Below, piece by piece: positions 8,736-18,074 of a DNA stretch of 64,000 nt. A program made the position numbers and the translations under genes. Every line of letters starts with the position of its first letter. Positions within the stretch are counted from its first letter, which is position 1. The stretch is from Ignavibacteriaceae bacterium (GTDB lineage Bacteria; Bacteroidota; Ignavibacteria; Ignavibacteriales; Ignavibacteriaceae), in contig WBUK01000013.1 in the NCBI GenBank assembly GCA_008933765.1, forward strand, positions 1 through 64,000. Reading direction: 5' to 3'. Under the pieces are notes generated by a model that did not search any database, had not been told where the DNA came from, and saw only the letters and a list, made by a program, of their open reading frames with translations.

Positions 8736-9887
8736 TTATCCCTCTAAGTTTGACTTCTGAAAAAGCCGCAACCCAAAAAGAGAAATTAACGCCACAATAT
8801 GTTCTGTTATTTCACTTTGCAGCTCTTCAAATTTCAAAGTCTGCGTTTCTGACGAAAATGCATACACTTCCAAAGGAAGCCCGGCTTCATTCGATTGCAA
8901 AAGCCGTACAACCTGCACCAGATCGTTTCGAATTCGTTGGTGTTGCTTCAAATACCATTGAAGATACTTTCTGAAGAACAGAAGGTTTGTTATTTCGCCC
9001 GATTTCATTTCCGATAAAGTTTCGTTACTGATAAATTCTTCCGCAAAATCTTTCGTAATTTCGTTGTTTTTTAAGGTTTGAATCAGGTTTTCATCGGCAA
9101 TTTTTACTGAAGTTGAATCGATTATAACCGATCTCATTATTCGTCGTGCGCCCAGTTCACTCATCCGGCGCCAATTCTTATACCCCACTTCCATTAGTTT
9201 GTAGGTGGGAATAATCGAAACGGAATTGTCGCTGTTCAAAATTTTAACTGTGTGAAGAGCAATATCTGCAACCGTACCGTCGGCACCAAAATCCGGCACT
9301 TCAATCCAATCCCCTTTTTCCAACAAATCGTACGAAGTGATCTGAATATTCACCACAAACGATAAAATAGTATCCCTGAAGACCAACATCAAGATTGCAG
9401 TCAGCGCACTTAATCCGGTAAGAATCGACCATGGGCTTTGCCCGGTAAGTAGCCCTGCGGCAACAACCAAGCCCCAAATCGCAATTACAATCTTGATAAT
9501 CTGAAGATAACCCTTAACCGGGCGACGATTAAGAGCCTCGCTGCTTTCCCAAATATCAATTATCGCATTAATAACCGAAAAAAGGATAAGGATTACTAAT
9601 AATATATACCAAAGGTGCAGCAGATGTCTTACTTGCACCGTGTATTCACCCAGTAAATAGGCGTAATGATCCGCCACGCCGGTGGGTATCAGCAACAATG
9701 CCCTTCTTCCGACCCGCTTGTTCAGAAGAATTTCAAGCCAACGGCTCGGCATCTTTTTAAGCAACCGCTTTCTCACTTCAAATGCGAGCCAGTTAAAGAA
9801 AAGATAAACTAAAACTGCAATACCGATTATTATAAAATAAAAAACCCACTCGTCAACAGCCAGAAATTTATCAAACAGTGCTTTCAT
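8736..9887 (-). CDS. mechanosensitive channel, YbdG-like MscS family
   Basis: An inner-membrane channel of 383 residues. Five hydrophobic segments in the first 180 residues lead into the MscS pore and beta domain (LMLVFRDTILSFVVNIQITS, then GDWIEVPDFGADGTVADIALHTVKI). The run GADGTV followed by IIPTYKLMEVGYKNWRRMSELGARRI matches the E. coli YbdG (MscM) subgroup better than classical MscS. Channels of this group are thought to help cells survive osmotic change. The ATG is at 9887 and the promoter lies in the divergent 133-bp gap before the TPR gene. Confidence 0.85.
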   Translation of the reverse strand: MKALFDKFLAVDEWVFYFIIIGIAVLVYLFFNWLAFEVRKRLLKKMPSRWLEILLNKRVGRRALLLIPTGVADHYAYLLGEYTVQVRHLLHLWYILLVILILFSVINAIIDIWESSEALNRRPVKGYLQIIKIVIAIWGLVVAAGLLTGQSPWSILTGLSALTAILMLVFRDTILSFVVNIQITSYDLLEKGDWIEVPDFGADGTVADIALHTVKILNSDNSVSIIPTYKLMEVGYKNWRRMSELGARRIMRSVIIDSTSVKIADENLIQTLKNNEITKDFAEEFISNETLSEMKSGEITNLLFFRKYLQWYLKQHQRIRNDLVQVVRLLQSNEAGLPLEVYAFSSETQTLKFEELQSEITEHIVALISLFGLRLFQKSNLEG

Positions 9888-10020
9888 TACTTTTTCGTTT
9901 CGTATTTTTGAACTTCTGATAAGATTATTAAAAAAGATATTTACTAATATAAAGAAGTGGCGCTTTAAGTTCTAACTTGCACAACGAAACTAAAACTACG
10001 GTTCGTTTGTCTAATTAAGT

Positions 10021-11865
10021 ATGAATACATCAGTCTCAAAGCAGATATTACCCTTTTTTGCAATATTTTCGCTTTTTTTCTCAACAGCAGTTGCGCAGCC
10101 CGGTTATAGTGATAACAAGTTATTGCTTGCTCAGCAGTTCGAACAATTGAACCAGTTTGAAAAAGCAAAAACTATCTACTTGGATCTTCATCAAAAATCA
10201 CCGGGTGATTATTTTTTCTTAGAGTCTTTAGTACGCGTTACCAACAAATTGCGCAATTACGACGAGTCGCTCGGCTATTTAAATTTGTGGAATAACAACC
10301 ACCCACGGGATGTAAACGGGATTAACTTACAGGGTAAAACCCTTCTGCTTGCAGGCAAAGAGAAAGACGCTCTTAAACTTTGGGATGATTTTCTGGAAAC
10401 TGTTAACTACGACCCTAACCTCAGCCGTGTGCTCGCTTTTTCTGCAATTGACGCTAAGGCTTTTGATTCCGCAATCTACCTGTTAGAAAAGGCGAAAAAA
10501 AAGACGGGTAAACCGATCTATTTTCTGCTCGATCTCGGTTATCTTTACGGCTACACAATGCAGTATGATAAAGCAGCCGGTGCTTATTCAGAGTTGTTAG
10601 AGCTTGATCCTCAACAGTTCCCTCAGATCGATTCAAGGATTCGCAGCACCGCAAACAACCCGGAAGCTGCGCTCGAGTTTATTAAAGCTTTCGAGAACTT
10701 TGTGGAACCTTCACCTCAAACCCTCCGGATTTTGTTCTCGCTTTATCTTGATCAGAAAATGTTCGCAAAAGCAATTAACACCGCTTTATTATTGGAAAAA
10801 ACCGGGAATGAAAACGGGGTTTCCCTCTACAGAGCCGCTGAAGAAGCATTTTACGGGGGCGACTTTGCCTCAGCCGCCGGCGCATACGCCAAACTTTTGG
10901 AACTTTACCCAAACAGACCCGATAAACCGGTTGTGAACCTCAATTTTGTGAAAGCGATGGATGAAACCCTGAACCTCAGATACATTGAACTGAACCCGGT
11001 TTGGAAACCTTATGACCTCGAAATTATGCCCCCAAGGGAAGATTATCAACCGGTTTTGGATAAATACAGCGAGATTATCTCACTTTTTAAAAATTCTGAA
11101 ACTGCCTCCGAAGCCATTTTCAGAAAAGGGTACTTGCACTACAAACTTAAGGAATACGAAGAGGCGCTCGGTTTGTTCAACGAACTAATCACTAATCGAC
11201 CACATTCTCAGTTTGCCGCAAATGCATGGCTTTATAAAGGGCTGATCGAGCTGCGAAAAAACAAGAATCAGGAAGCTGAAAATTGTTTTAAATCAGCTTC
11301 AACGGCATTTTCAACAAACCCCGATGTGCAAAACAGAGCCCGGTATTACCTGATGCTCTGCTATTTTTTCAGAGGGGAAACTGAGCACACTCAGGAACTG
11401 CTTACGCAAATTATTGCCAATCCGGCTGATAATCTGGCAAACGATGCACTGGAGCTTGCACCAATTCTTAATAAAAATTTTGCCGATTCACTCACTTCCC
11501 TTGTATTCGCAAAGGGCGAAAAACTTCTGCTGCAGGGGAATCTGAAAGAGGCTTTCACCGTTTTCAACGAATTGCGCTCATCAACTTCGAAAATTGCCGC
11601 CTGGATGGCTTTATATAAATCAGCCGAAATTGCCGCTTCATTGGATGAATCGGATACCGCAATCGAGCTTCTAAACGAGGCGGTAAGCGACCCAATGAAC
11701 TTATTTGCGGATAAATCGTTATTTTTGCTGGGTGATATTTATCTTTTTAGCAAAAAGGATACTCAAAGCGCCGTTAAAGCCTACGAGCAAATCTTAATTC
11801 AATTCCCAAAATCTATATTATTCGATAAAGCCAGGGAAACAATATTATCACTGAAAAACAACTGA
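10021..11865 (+). CDS. exported TPR-repeat protein
   Basis: A 614-residue protein with a signal peptide (ILPFFAIFSLFFSTAVAQ, cut near residue 26), so it is secreted to the periplasm or outer membrane. The whole mature part is tetratricopeptide repeats, for example EQLNQFEKAKTIYLDLHQKSPGD and the best unit, YLHYKLKEYEEALGLFNELITNRPHSQFA. The C-terminal repeats (LFLLGDIYLFSKKDTQSAVKAYEQILIQFPKSILFDKAR) resemble YbgF/BamD-like ones. It probably serves as an assembly scaffold. It starts six bases before clpX, so the two may share a transcript, but no functional link is evident. Confidence 0.8.
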   Translation: MNTSVSKQILPFFAIFSLFFSTAVAQPGYSDNKLLLAQQFEQLNQFEKAKTIYLDLHQKSPGDYFFLESLVRVTNKLRNYDESLGYLNLWNNNHPRDVNGINLQGKTLLLAGKEKDALKLWDDFLETVNYDPNLSRVLAFSAIDAKAFDSAIYLLEKAKKKTGKPIYFLLDLGYLYGYTMQYDKAAGAYSELLELDPQQFPQIDSRIRSTANNPEAALEFIKAFENFVEPSPQTLRILFSLYLDQKMFAKAINTALLLEKTGNENGVSLYRAAEEAFYGGDFASAAGAYAKLLELYPNRPDKPVVNLNFVKAMDETLNLRYIELNPVWKPYDLEIMPPREDYQPVLDKYSEIISLFKNSETASEAIFRKGYLHYKLKEYEEALGLFNELITNRPHSQFAANAWLYKGLIELRKNKNQEAENCFKSASTAFSTNPDVQNRARYYLMLCYFFRGETEHTQELLTQIIANPADNLANDALELAPILNKNFADSLTSLVFAKGEKLLLQGNLKEAFTVFNELRSSTSKIAAWMALYKSAEIAASLDESDTAIELLNEAVSDPMNLFADKSLFLLGDIYLFSKKDTQSAVKAYEQILIQFPKSILFDKARETILSLKNN

Positions 11866-11871
11866 AAGATT

Positions 11872-13122
11872 ATGTCGAAACGACTTCCAACCAAAAACGC
11901 CCGTTGCTCTTTTTGCGGGAGAACTTCCGATGAGGTCAGCCTTATTGCGGGCCCCGATGTATATATTTGTGAAATCTGTGTGCAAAGCTCCGTTGAGATT
12001 CTTCGCTCGAACATCAGCGCAGTCCGCCCCAAAAATAAAAAGGCGATGGATGTAACGCCAAGCCTAATCTTCAGCGCTCTCGGCGAGCATGTTATCGGGC
12101 AGGAAAGGGCAAAGAAAACTTTATCCGTAGCGGTTTATAACCACTACAAAAGAGTTACACAGGAAGATGTGTTGCACAGCCTGAATGATGTGGAAATTGA
12201 AAAAAGCAACATAATGCTGATTGGCCCCACCGGAACGGGTAAAACACTTCTGGCTAAAACCCTTTCAAAAATTCTTGATGTTCCCTTTGCAATCGCCGAT
12301 GCAACCACAATAACCGAAGCCGGCTATGTGGGCGATGATGTTGAAACCGTTTTGGTGCACCTGCTTCAGGCTGCCGACTACAACTTGGAAAGAGCACAAA
12401 GAGGTATAGTTTACATCGACGAAATTGATAAAATAGCGCGCAAAAGCGAAGGCTCTTCAATCACCCGTGATGTGTCAGGCGAAGGGGTTCAGCAGGCTTT
12501 ATTGAAAATTCTGGAAGGGACGGTTGCAGGCGTCCCCCCAAAAGGCGGAAGAAAACACCCCGAACAAAGCCTGATCTATGTGAACACAAGAAACATTCTG
12601 TTTATTGTTGGCGGCGCTTTCGAGGGAATTGAAAAGATTATCGCTAACAGAATCAACCAGAATAAAATGGGCTTCGGTGCCGATGTCGCAACTGCCAACC
12701 ACTTAGATGACGACGAACTTATAAGCATGGTAAAACCTGAAGATTTACTAAGGTTTGGGCTTATCCCCGAGTTAATCGGTAGGGTGCCGGTGCTTGCACC
12801 ACTTCACTCACTAAGCAATGAAGCGCTCGCTAATATTCTGCTCGAACCAAAAAATGCGATCATTAAACAGTACAAAAAAATGTTCGCTATGGAAGATGTT
12901 GAATTAGAATTTGACCCGCTGGCTATCAACGCAATCGTGCAAAAAGCGATCGAACGGAAAACAGGCGCCCGTGCACTCAGATCGATCGTTGAAGAGTTTA
13001 TGATTGATATTATGTTCAACCTGCCCGACAGACCTGAGATCGGAAAAGTGCTAATCACACGGGATGTGGTGATGGATGGCGCTGACCCTATTCAGTTTGA
13101 ACGAGAGAAAAAATCGGCGTAA
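11872..13122 (+). CDS. clpX: ATP-dependent protease ATPase subunit ClpX
   Basis: The AAA+ unfoldase that feeds substrates to ClpP. It has the N-terminal C4 zinc domain (CSFCGR...CEIC, about residues 14-38), Walker A GPTGTGKT, the pore loop GYVGDD, Walker B VYIDEIDK, and the sensor-2 region TGARALRSI. The ClpP-docking loop reads MGF where many ClpX have IGF, a conservative change. At 416 residues the length is normal. No clpP lies nearby, which is unusual because clpP often precedes clpX. Confidence 0.96.
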   Translation: MSKRLPTKNARCSFCGRTSDEVSLIAGPDVYICEICVQSSVEILRSNISAVRPKNKKAMDVTPSLIFSALGEHVIGQERAKKTLSVAVYNHYKRVTQEDVLHSLNDVEIEKSNIMLIGPTGTGKTLLAKTLSKILDVPFAIADATTITEAGYVGDDVETVLVHLLQAADYNLERAQRGIVYIDEIDKIARKSEGSSITRDVSGEGVQQALLKILEGTVAGVPPKGGRKHPEQSLIYVNTRNILFIVGGAFEGIEKIIANRINQNKMGFGADVATANHLDDDELISMVKPEDLLRFGLIPELIGRVPVLAPLHSLSNEALANILLEPKNAIIKQYKKMFAMEDVELEFDPLAINAIVQKAIERKTGARALRSIVEEFMIDIMFNLPDRPEIGKVLITRDVVMDGADPIQFEREKKSA

Positions 13123-13124
13123 AA

Positions 13125-14537
13125 ATGCGTGCCCGCCGGGCGGCTCTAACTCTGTCGTTTCTTAAAATTCCTGCTAAACAGGCGGCTCCCGTTAGAAAGC
13201 GCCGGCTCCGGAAGACGGTTACTTCACTATCCAACATAGTCTTTTCCCCTGAGGTATTACCCGTTAAGAAAGCCCCTTTCCGGCGGGCTGTCTTTATTTT
13301 TTTATTCTTCTTTTTTGCTTTCGATGCTGCGCCCCAAAGCAAAATATTGATACCGATGGACCTAACACAAACAGACCACCTGAAAGCATACGGAATAACC
13401 TACCGCGCCCTTGAGAAAGGATACCTCGCCGATTGGCTGCTTAACTATCGGGGCGGCTCGTTCGCAATCGATTTTTCAGATGAAATGGTGCTCGACTGCA
13501 GGCTGCAGGGCGTCTCTTTCGAACTATTGGATGCCGCAGCCACTGTGGATATATACTCTTTCGTGCAACAGGAAGACCAAAATATGGATGTGGTGCGCTT
13601 GGAAAAAGCTCCTAAAGTTGCCGTTTATGTGCCCCCGGGCTTCCACCCATGGGACGACGCTGTTACACTCGCTCTTGAATACGCAGGGATCCCGTACGAT
13701 AAGTTCTGGAATGAAGAAATTCTTCGGGGAGACCTCGCAAAATACGACTGGCTACACCTCCATCACGAAGATTTCACCGGGCAGTACGGAAAATTTTATG
13801 CCTCGTATGCTAACGCACCATGGTACATCGAAAATCAAAAAAGATATGAGGACGATGCATACCGCCTGGGCTACGCCAAAGTCTCGAAAATGATGCTCGA
13901 TGTGGCTAAAATGATTAAAAATTTTATAGCCTCCGGCGGATTTATGTTCGCGATGTGCTCGGCTACGGATTCTTACGATATCGCTCTTGCTGCCGAAGGG
14001 ACTGATATTGCAGCCGAAATGTTCGACGGCGACCCCGCCGACCCCGCCGCACAAAACAAGTTGGACTATTCGAAAACCCTCGCGTTCACCGATTTCCTCC
14101 TTGAGCAAAATCCCTATGTATATGAATACAGCGATATCGACATTCAACCATCGGAAATTCTTGACTACGGCAACGACTATTTCACACTTTTCGAGTTTTC
14201 TGCTAAGTACGACCCAATCCCCACAATGCTGACACAGTGCCACACCAATGTGATTAAGGGGTTTATGGGCCAGACAACCATGTTCCGGCGCAACCGTGTG
14301 AAGAAATCGGTTATTGTGCTTGGAGAAAGAAAAGATACCGATCAGCTTAAATATCTGCACGGCACTTTCGGAAGAGGTTTTTTTTCCTTTTATGCGGGGC
14401 ATGACCCTGAAGATTATCAGCACGCTGTATCTGACCCACCGACCGATTTAAATCTACATAAAAATTCACCCGGCTACAGGTTGATATTAAACAATATTCT
14501 CTTCCCCGCTGCAAAAAAGAAAAAACAAAAAACCTGA
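13125..14537 (+). CDS. conserved exported protein of unknown function
   Basis: A 470-residue protein. A hydrophobic segment at about residues 55-67 (VFIFLFFFFAFDAAPQS) looks like a signal peptide, but it is preceded by 54 very basic residues (10 Arg before residue 31), and no ATG, GTG or TTG lies between the ATG at 13125 and that segment. The mature part starts KILIPMDLTQTDHLKAYGI and contains VAVYVPPGFHPWDDAVTLAL and HLHHEDFTGQYGKFY. I recall this family carried in databases as asparagine synthetase B in Bacteroidota, but no such catalytic motif is visible. The ATG is two bases after clpX. Confidence 0.6.
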   Translation: MRARRAALTLSFLKIPAKQAAPVRKRRLRKTVTSLSNIVFSPEVLPVKKAPFRRAVFIFLFFFFAFDAAPQSKILIPMDLTQTDHLKAYGITYRALEKGYLADWLLNYRGGSFAIDFSDEMVLDCRLQGVSFELLDAAATVDIYSFVQQEDQNMDVVRLEKAPKVAVYVPPGFHPWDDAVTLALEYAGIPYDKFWNEEILRGDLAKYDWLHLHHEDFTGQYGKFYASYANAPWYIENQKRYEDDAYRLGYAKVSKMMLDVAKMIKNFIASGGFMFAMCSATDSYDIALAAEGTDIAAEMFDGDPADPAAQNKLDYSKTLAFTDFLLEQNPYVYEYSDIDIQPSEILDYGNDYFTLFEFSAKYDPIPTMLTQCHTNVIKGFMGQTTMFRRNRVKKSVIVLGERKDTDQLKYLHGTFGRGFFSFYAGHDPEDYQHAVSDPPTDLNLHKNSPGYRLILNNILFPAAKKKKQKT

Positions 14538-14552
14538 GGCGCTTTTCAGGTT
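14518..14552 (-). terminator. terminator on the - strand, downstream of radA
   Basis: AACCTGA (14531-14537) and TCAGGTT (14546-14552) form a 7-bp stem. Read on the - strand it is followed by a long T-run (the A-run 14518-14532 on the + strand). It would end transcription from radA and overlaps the stop codon of the convergent + gene. Confidence 0.6.
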
Positions 14553-14563
14553 GAAATATGAGG

Positions 14564-14735
14564 CACCACAAGCTGTGGAAGGAAGTTTCACGCTTGGAAG
14601 AAGAAAGCTTCATAATTGGATGAAGTAAACACCACAGACGGAGAAAAAAGGTTTCACCGGCTGAGGAAAAAAAGGACACCACAAGTTGATAAAGAATTCC
14701 CCACATAACCCGCTAAAGAAGTACCCCACTATTTA
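14564..14735. repeat. 22-bp quasi-periodic array
   Basis: The gap between the exported protein and radA can be laid out in blocks of about 22 bases: CACCACAAGCTG..., TTTCACGCTTGG..., CTTCATAATTGG..., CACCACAGACGG..., TTTCACCGGCTG..., ACACCACAAGTTG.... Blocks one and four, and two and five, are most alike, giving a 66-bp super-period. The units are degenerate. No gene is seen here. Confidence 0.5.
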
Positions 14736-14768
14736 ACAAAAAGCTTCCCTCCGCACGATTAAAAAAAC

Positions 14769-16127
14769 TTAAATATAAGCTTTTGCCGTATTAACCGCCT
14801 CTTCAATGGATGAAACAAAGGTTAACTTCATTCCTGTTTTACCTTTAATTTCCTTTCCGTTACCTTTGGGGATTATAGCCGTTGTGAAACCTAATTTTTC
14901 AGCTTCCTTAAGGCGTGCAAGAATTTGAGGGACACCCCTGATCTCGCCTCCAAGCCCCACTTCACCAATTACAATCGTGCCAACAGGCAACGGCTTTTCA
15001 CGAATTGAAGAGACAACACTAAGACAAATCGGCAAGTCGGAGGCTGGTTCATCTATCCGGATACCGCCGGATACATTGATGAAAACATTTTTGTTGGAAA
15101 GGTTCATCCGTGCCCTTTTTTCAAGTACTGCAAGCAGAATCGAGAGTTTTCGCTGGTCGAACCCGCTCGTTATCCGTGACGGGTTACCAAAATATGAGGG
15201 AACTACAAGTGCCTGAACTTCGGTAAGAATGGCTCTTGTCCCCTCGAAAACGGCTGTAACGCAACTCCCGGAATTAACCCGGTTCTCTTCGTTAAGAAAC
15301 ACACCTGAGGGGTTAAGCACCTCTTTAAGTCCGCTCCCCTGCATCTCAAAAACACCGATTTCGTTTGCGCTGCCGAAACGATTTTTAACCGCACGAATTA
15401 TCCGGAACAGATTGCTGCCGTCACCCTCAAACTGCAAGACTGTATCAACGATGTGCTCTAATATTTTGGGACCCGCAAGCGACCCCTCTTTGGTAACATG
15501 CCCGATTATCACGGCGGTTCGGTTCATCTTTTTCGCATTTTCGATGAAAGCATACGCCGACTCCCGAATCTGCGTCACAGTACCCGGCGAACTCATCAGC
15601 TCGGGGTTGTTTACAGTCTGGATCGAATCGATCACGAACAGCTGAGGTTCTGTCCGTTCTATTGCGGCAAGGATTTTCGAAGTGTCGGTCTCAGCGAGTA
15701 TCGTTATAAGCTCCGATTTCACCCCCAACCTCTCGGCACGAAGTTTAATCTGTTGAAGTGATTCTTCCCCGGTAACATACAGCGAAGGTTTCCGTAGCGC
15801 CTCTAACGCCTGAAGCAAAATGGTTGATTTGCCAATTCCCGGCTCGCCGCCCAGTAAAATTACGGAGCCCGGCACAAACCCACCGCCGAGCGTTCTGTCT
15901 AATTCGCCAATTCCGGAGGAAAAACGGCTCACTTTTGTAAGCTCGATTGCCCCCAATTTCCCCATATTAAGATCGCCTGAGTACCCTTTTCGAACTGCAA
16001 CTTCCGGTTTTTCCACCCGTTCTTCAGTAAAAGAGTTCCACGCCTCGCACTCGGGGCACTTCCCTAACCACCGGATACTTTCGTAGCCGCAGGAGGAACA
16101 AACAAATTTGGTTTTTTCTTTTTTCAA
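14769..16127 (-). CDS. radA: DNA repair protein RadA (Sms)
   Basis: A RecA-like helicase of 452 residues that acts on recombination intermediates. It has the N-terminal zinc finger CSSCGYES...CPECEAW (about residues 10-28), Walker A GGEPGIGKST, the diagnostic KNRFG motif (VKNRFGSANEIGVFEM), and the Lon-protease-like C-terminal domain (NVFINVSGGIRIDEPASDL). The start is TTG at 16127. All motifs are intact and the length is normal. Confidence 0.96.
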   Translation of the reverse strand: MKKEKTKFVCSSCGYESIRWLGKCPECEAWNSFTEERVEKPEVAVRKGYSGDLNMGKLGAIELTKVSRFSSGIGELDRTLGGGFVPGSVILLGGEPGIGKSTILLQALEALRKPSLYVTGEESLQQIKLRAERLGVKSELITILAETDTSKILAAIERTEPQLFVIDSIQTVNNPELMSSPGTVTQIRESAYAFIENAKKMNRTAVIIGHVTKEGSLAGPKILEHIVDTVLQFEGDGSNLFRIIRAVKNRFGSANEIGVFEMQGSGLKEVLNPSGVFLNEENRVNSGSCVTAVFEGTRAILTEVQALVVPSYFGNPSRITSGFDQRKLSILLAVLEKRARMNLSNKNVFINVSGGIRIDEPASDLPICLSVVSSIREKPLPVGTIVIGEVGLGGEIRGVPQILARLKEAEKLGFTTAIIPKGNGKEIKGKTGMKLTFVSSIEEAVNTAKAYI

Positions 16128-16203
16128 TATTCTTTTAAAGGCTTCACCCGCCGAAAAACTTCTCTGAAATTATTTTTCGGCGATTAATTGTAAGAACCGG
16201 TAA

Positions 16204-16959
16204 TCAATACTCTTTCAAAATTTTAACCCGCTCGAAAAGAGCAGGCAACACATCACCGGAGCGCCCTTTAAGAAAAAACCGACGGTTGTGCTGGTGGTCT
16301 TCCTCATCGATGTTAACATCAACCACAATTGCACCCGATGAAAGCGCCGCAGAGGGAAGAAGTGCTGCCGGATATACCACACCTGATGTGCCGACTACAA
16401 ACATCATATCACACGCCTCGCAGCTTTCTTCTGCTTTCTCATAAACTCCTTCCGGCAGGTTCTCGCCAAACCAAACCACATCGGGCCTGATCAATGCTCC
16501 GCAGGCACATCTTGGCGGTTTGCGGTCTTCAAGACGAACTTCACCCGTGAAGATTTCACCGCACTGTGTACACTTGTTTCGTGTTATGTTGCCGTGGAGC
16601 TCGAGAACATGCGAGCTTCCGGCACGGTGATGAAGATCATCAACATTCTGAGTGATAACAGTAACATCAAAATATTTTTCAAAATCAACTATGGCACGGT
16701 GCCCGGCGTTCGGTTCCGAATCATGAATTATTCGCCTGCGGTACTGATACCACTCCCAAACCATATCAGGGTTGCGCATAAAAGAATCAAAATTTGCAAG
16801 TTCCTGCGCACTGAATTTTTTCCACAATCCATCATCTCCCCTGAAAGTGGGGATGCCACTTTCCGCACTGACTCCTGAGCCTGTAAAAAATACAATCTTC
16901 CGAGAATCGGCGAGCTTATCGATCAATTCACCGGGTATAACAGCCGCTTCCGTTATCAA
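16204..16959 (-). CDS. cobB: NAD-dependent protein deacylase, sirtuin family
   Basis: It removes acyl groups from lysines using NAD. The NAD site GSGVSAESGIPTFRG, the catalytic TQNVDDLHHRAGS and ELHGN, and the zinc site CTQC...CACG are present. The run WYQYRRR supplies the Tyr-x-x-Arg pair that in class III sirtuins (E. coli CobB, SIRT5) favours succinyl and malonyl groups, so it may be a desuccinylase as well as a deacetylase; that is inference. The start is TTG at 16959 behind CAGGAG. At 251 residues it is complete. It lies 76 bases upstream of radA on the same strand. Confidence 0.9.
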   Translation of the reverse strand: MITEAAVIPGELIDKLADSRKIVFFTGSGVSAESGIPTFRGDDGLWKKFSAQELANFDSFMRNPDMVWEWYQYRRRIIHDSEPNAGHRAIVDFEKYFDVTVITQNVDDLHHRAGSSHVLELHGNITRNKCTQCGEIFTGEVRLEDRKPPRCACGALIRPDVVWFGENLPEGVYEKAEESCEACDMMFVVGTSGVVYPAALLPSAALSSGAIVVDVNIDEEDHQHNRRFFLKGRSGDVLPALFERVKILKEY

Positions 16960-17071
16960 TTTATTTTATCTCCTGTAAATCCGTTTTTTTGTATTGTTAA
17001 AATAAGTAAGGAACTAATCAAATAATGTGATTTTTTACGAAATAATTCCCAAACCCTCGTTAACACTCATA

Positions 17072-17119
17072 AAAAAAGAGGCTGCCGGGGGATCCGCTCT
17101 CCCGGCAGCCTCTCAAAAA
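17072..17119 (-). terminator. strong bidirectional-looking terminator
   Basis: GAGGCTGCCGGG and CCCGGCAGCCTC form a 12-bp perfect stem around a short loop. The + strand has an A-run before it and an A-run after it, so the T-run is on the - strand. It would end the - strand histidine kinase/TPR transcript. Confidence 0.85.
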
Positions 17120-17134
17120 AATTTCAGCCCATAA

Positions 17135-17242
17135 GTTAATTAATGATAAAAGCTAACACATACTTTCGAACTTCGAAGTTTTCGGTAGCCACAGCCCCTG
17201 CCGCAGTGTTAATTAACTACAAAAGTTAATACGAACTTTCGA
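17135..17242. repeat. 73-bp spaced imperfect duplication
   Basis: GTTAATTAATGATAAAAG...ACTTTCGA at 17135 is echoed by GTTAATTAACTACAAAAG...ACTTTCGA at 17208. The copies agree at most positions over about 35 bases. They lie between the terminator and the 3' end of the TPR gene. Confidence 0.6.
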
Positions 17243-17273
17243 GACTTTACTCTAAAAATAAGCTTCTGAACTC

Positions 17274-18047
17274 TTACTTCTTATTCTTTATTTCAGCAAG
17301 AAGTTTTTTGGACTCAGCAAGCACCGTGTTATCATCCTCATCCAAAAAAGGAATAGAGGGGATTTTGTTCAAATGAGTGCGGGCTTTATTGTAGTCTTCT
17401 TTTTCGATATAAGCCTTTGCAATCTCTAAGTGAAACATTCTGAAATTCGGGCGCAGTTGTATTGCCTTGTTAAGTTCTTTAATTGCCACATCAATATCAC
17501 CCCAGCCCAAGCCAAGCGGCAGCCTGAAAATGTAAGGTTTTTCGCAAAGTTTGTTGTGAGTGCGCCCAAGTACATAGTGAGCCACCGCCTGCACATCGTT
17601 TCCTCCGTTGCCGAGTGCGATCGCCTTTTCAACATCAGCTTTAACGGAGTTTACCAACCCGGCAGCACTGAAAACATTTTTATAGAGCGCAATTCTGCCG
17701 TTGGCAATAGCTCTTCTCAAATATGTAATCGATTGATTTGGCGCTGCTTTAATCGCTCTGCTTGCATAGTTTTCACTTTTCTCGAAGTTAGTCATCTGTG
17801 CATTTCCGGATGAGTGCTCGCCAATATCAACATAGGTGCGGCTTAAGCGCCACAAAATTTCCCAGTTGTTGGGTGATTTCTTATCGGCTTCTAAAAACTT
17901 CTTAAGGGCGTCGTTGTTCTTAAATTGTTTAAGAGCAAGTTTGTCTCCCTCAGCCACTAAACTTTTCCAATCCTGTGCGTTTAAGCCTGAAAAAAGAAAT
18001 AATAGAAAAAACGCTAAAAGAGAGTAAAATACTTTTGTTTTTTTCAT
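17274..18047 (-). CDS. exported TPR-repeat protein, small
   Basis: From the ATG at 18047 the protein has 257 residues, with a signal peptide (MKKTKVFYSLLAFFLLFLFSGLNAQ). An in-frame GTG at 18074 is possible but would put nine polar residues before the signal. The mature part has four or five TPR-like helix pairs (NNDALKKFLEADKKSPNNWEILW, IKELNKAIQLRPNFRMFHLEIAKAYIEKEDYNKARTHL). It follows the histidine kinase by 27 bases and is probably co-transcribed with it. A role for the TPR protein in sensing is possible but not shown. Confidence 0.75.
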   Translation of the reverse strand: MKKTKVFYSLLAFFLLFLFSGLNAQDWKSLVAEGDKLALKQFKNNDALKKFLEADKKSPNNWEILWRLSRTYVDIGEHSSGNAQMTNFEKSENYASRAIKAAPNQSITYLRRAIANGRIALYKNVFSAAGLVNSVKADVEKAIALGNGGNDVQAVAHYVLGRTHNKLCEKPYIFRLPLGLGWGDIDVAIKELNKAIQLRPNFRMFHLEIAKAYIEKEDYNKARTHLNKIPSIPFLDEDDNTVLAESKKLLAEIKNKK

Positions 18048-18074
18048 ACCTGTTTGCCTTTTCTGTTTGTTCAC

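Noticed and set aside
13752..14423. A 223-residue open frame on the - strand
   Set aside because: It is antisense to a well-supported exported protein gene and has no recognisable features.
13125..14537. Asparagine synthetase activity
   Set aside because: The database label I recall is not backed by any visible glutaminase or ATP-binding motif.
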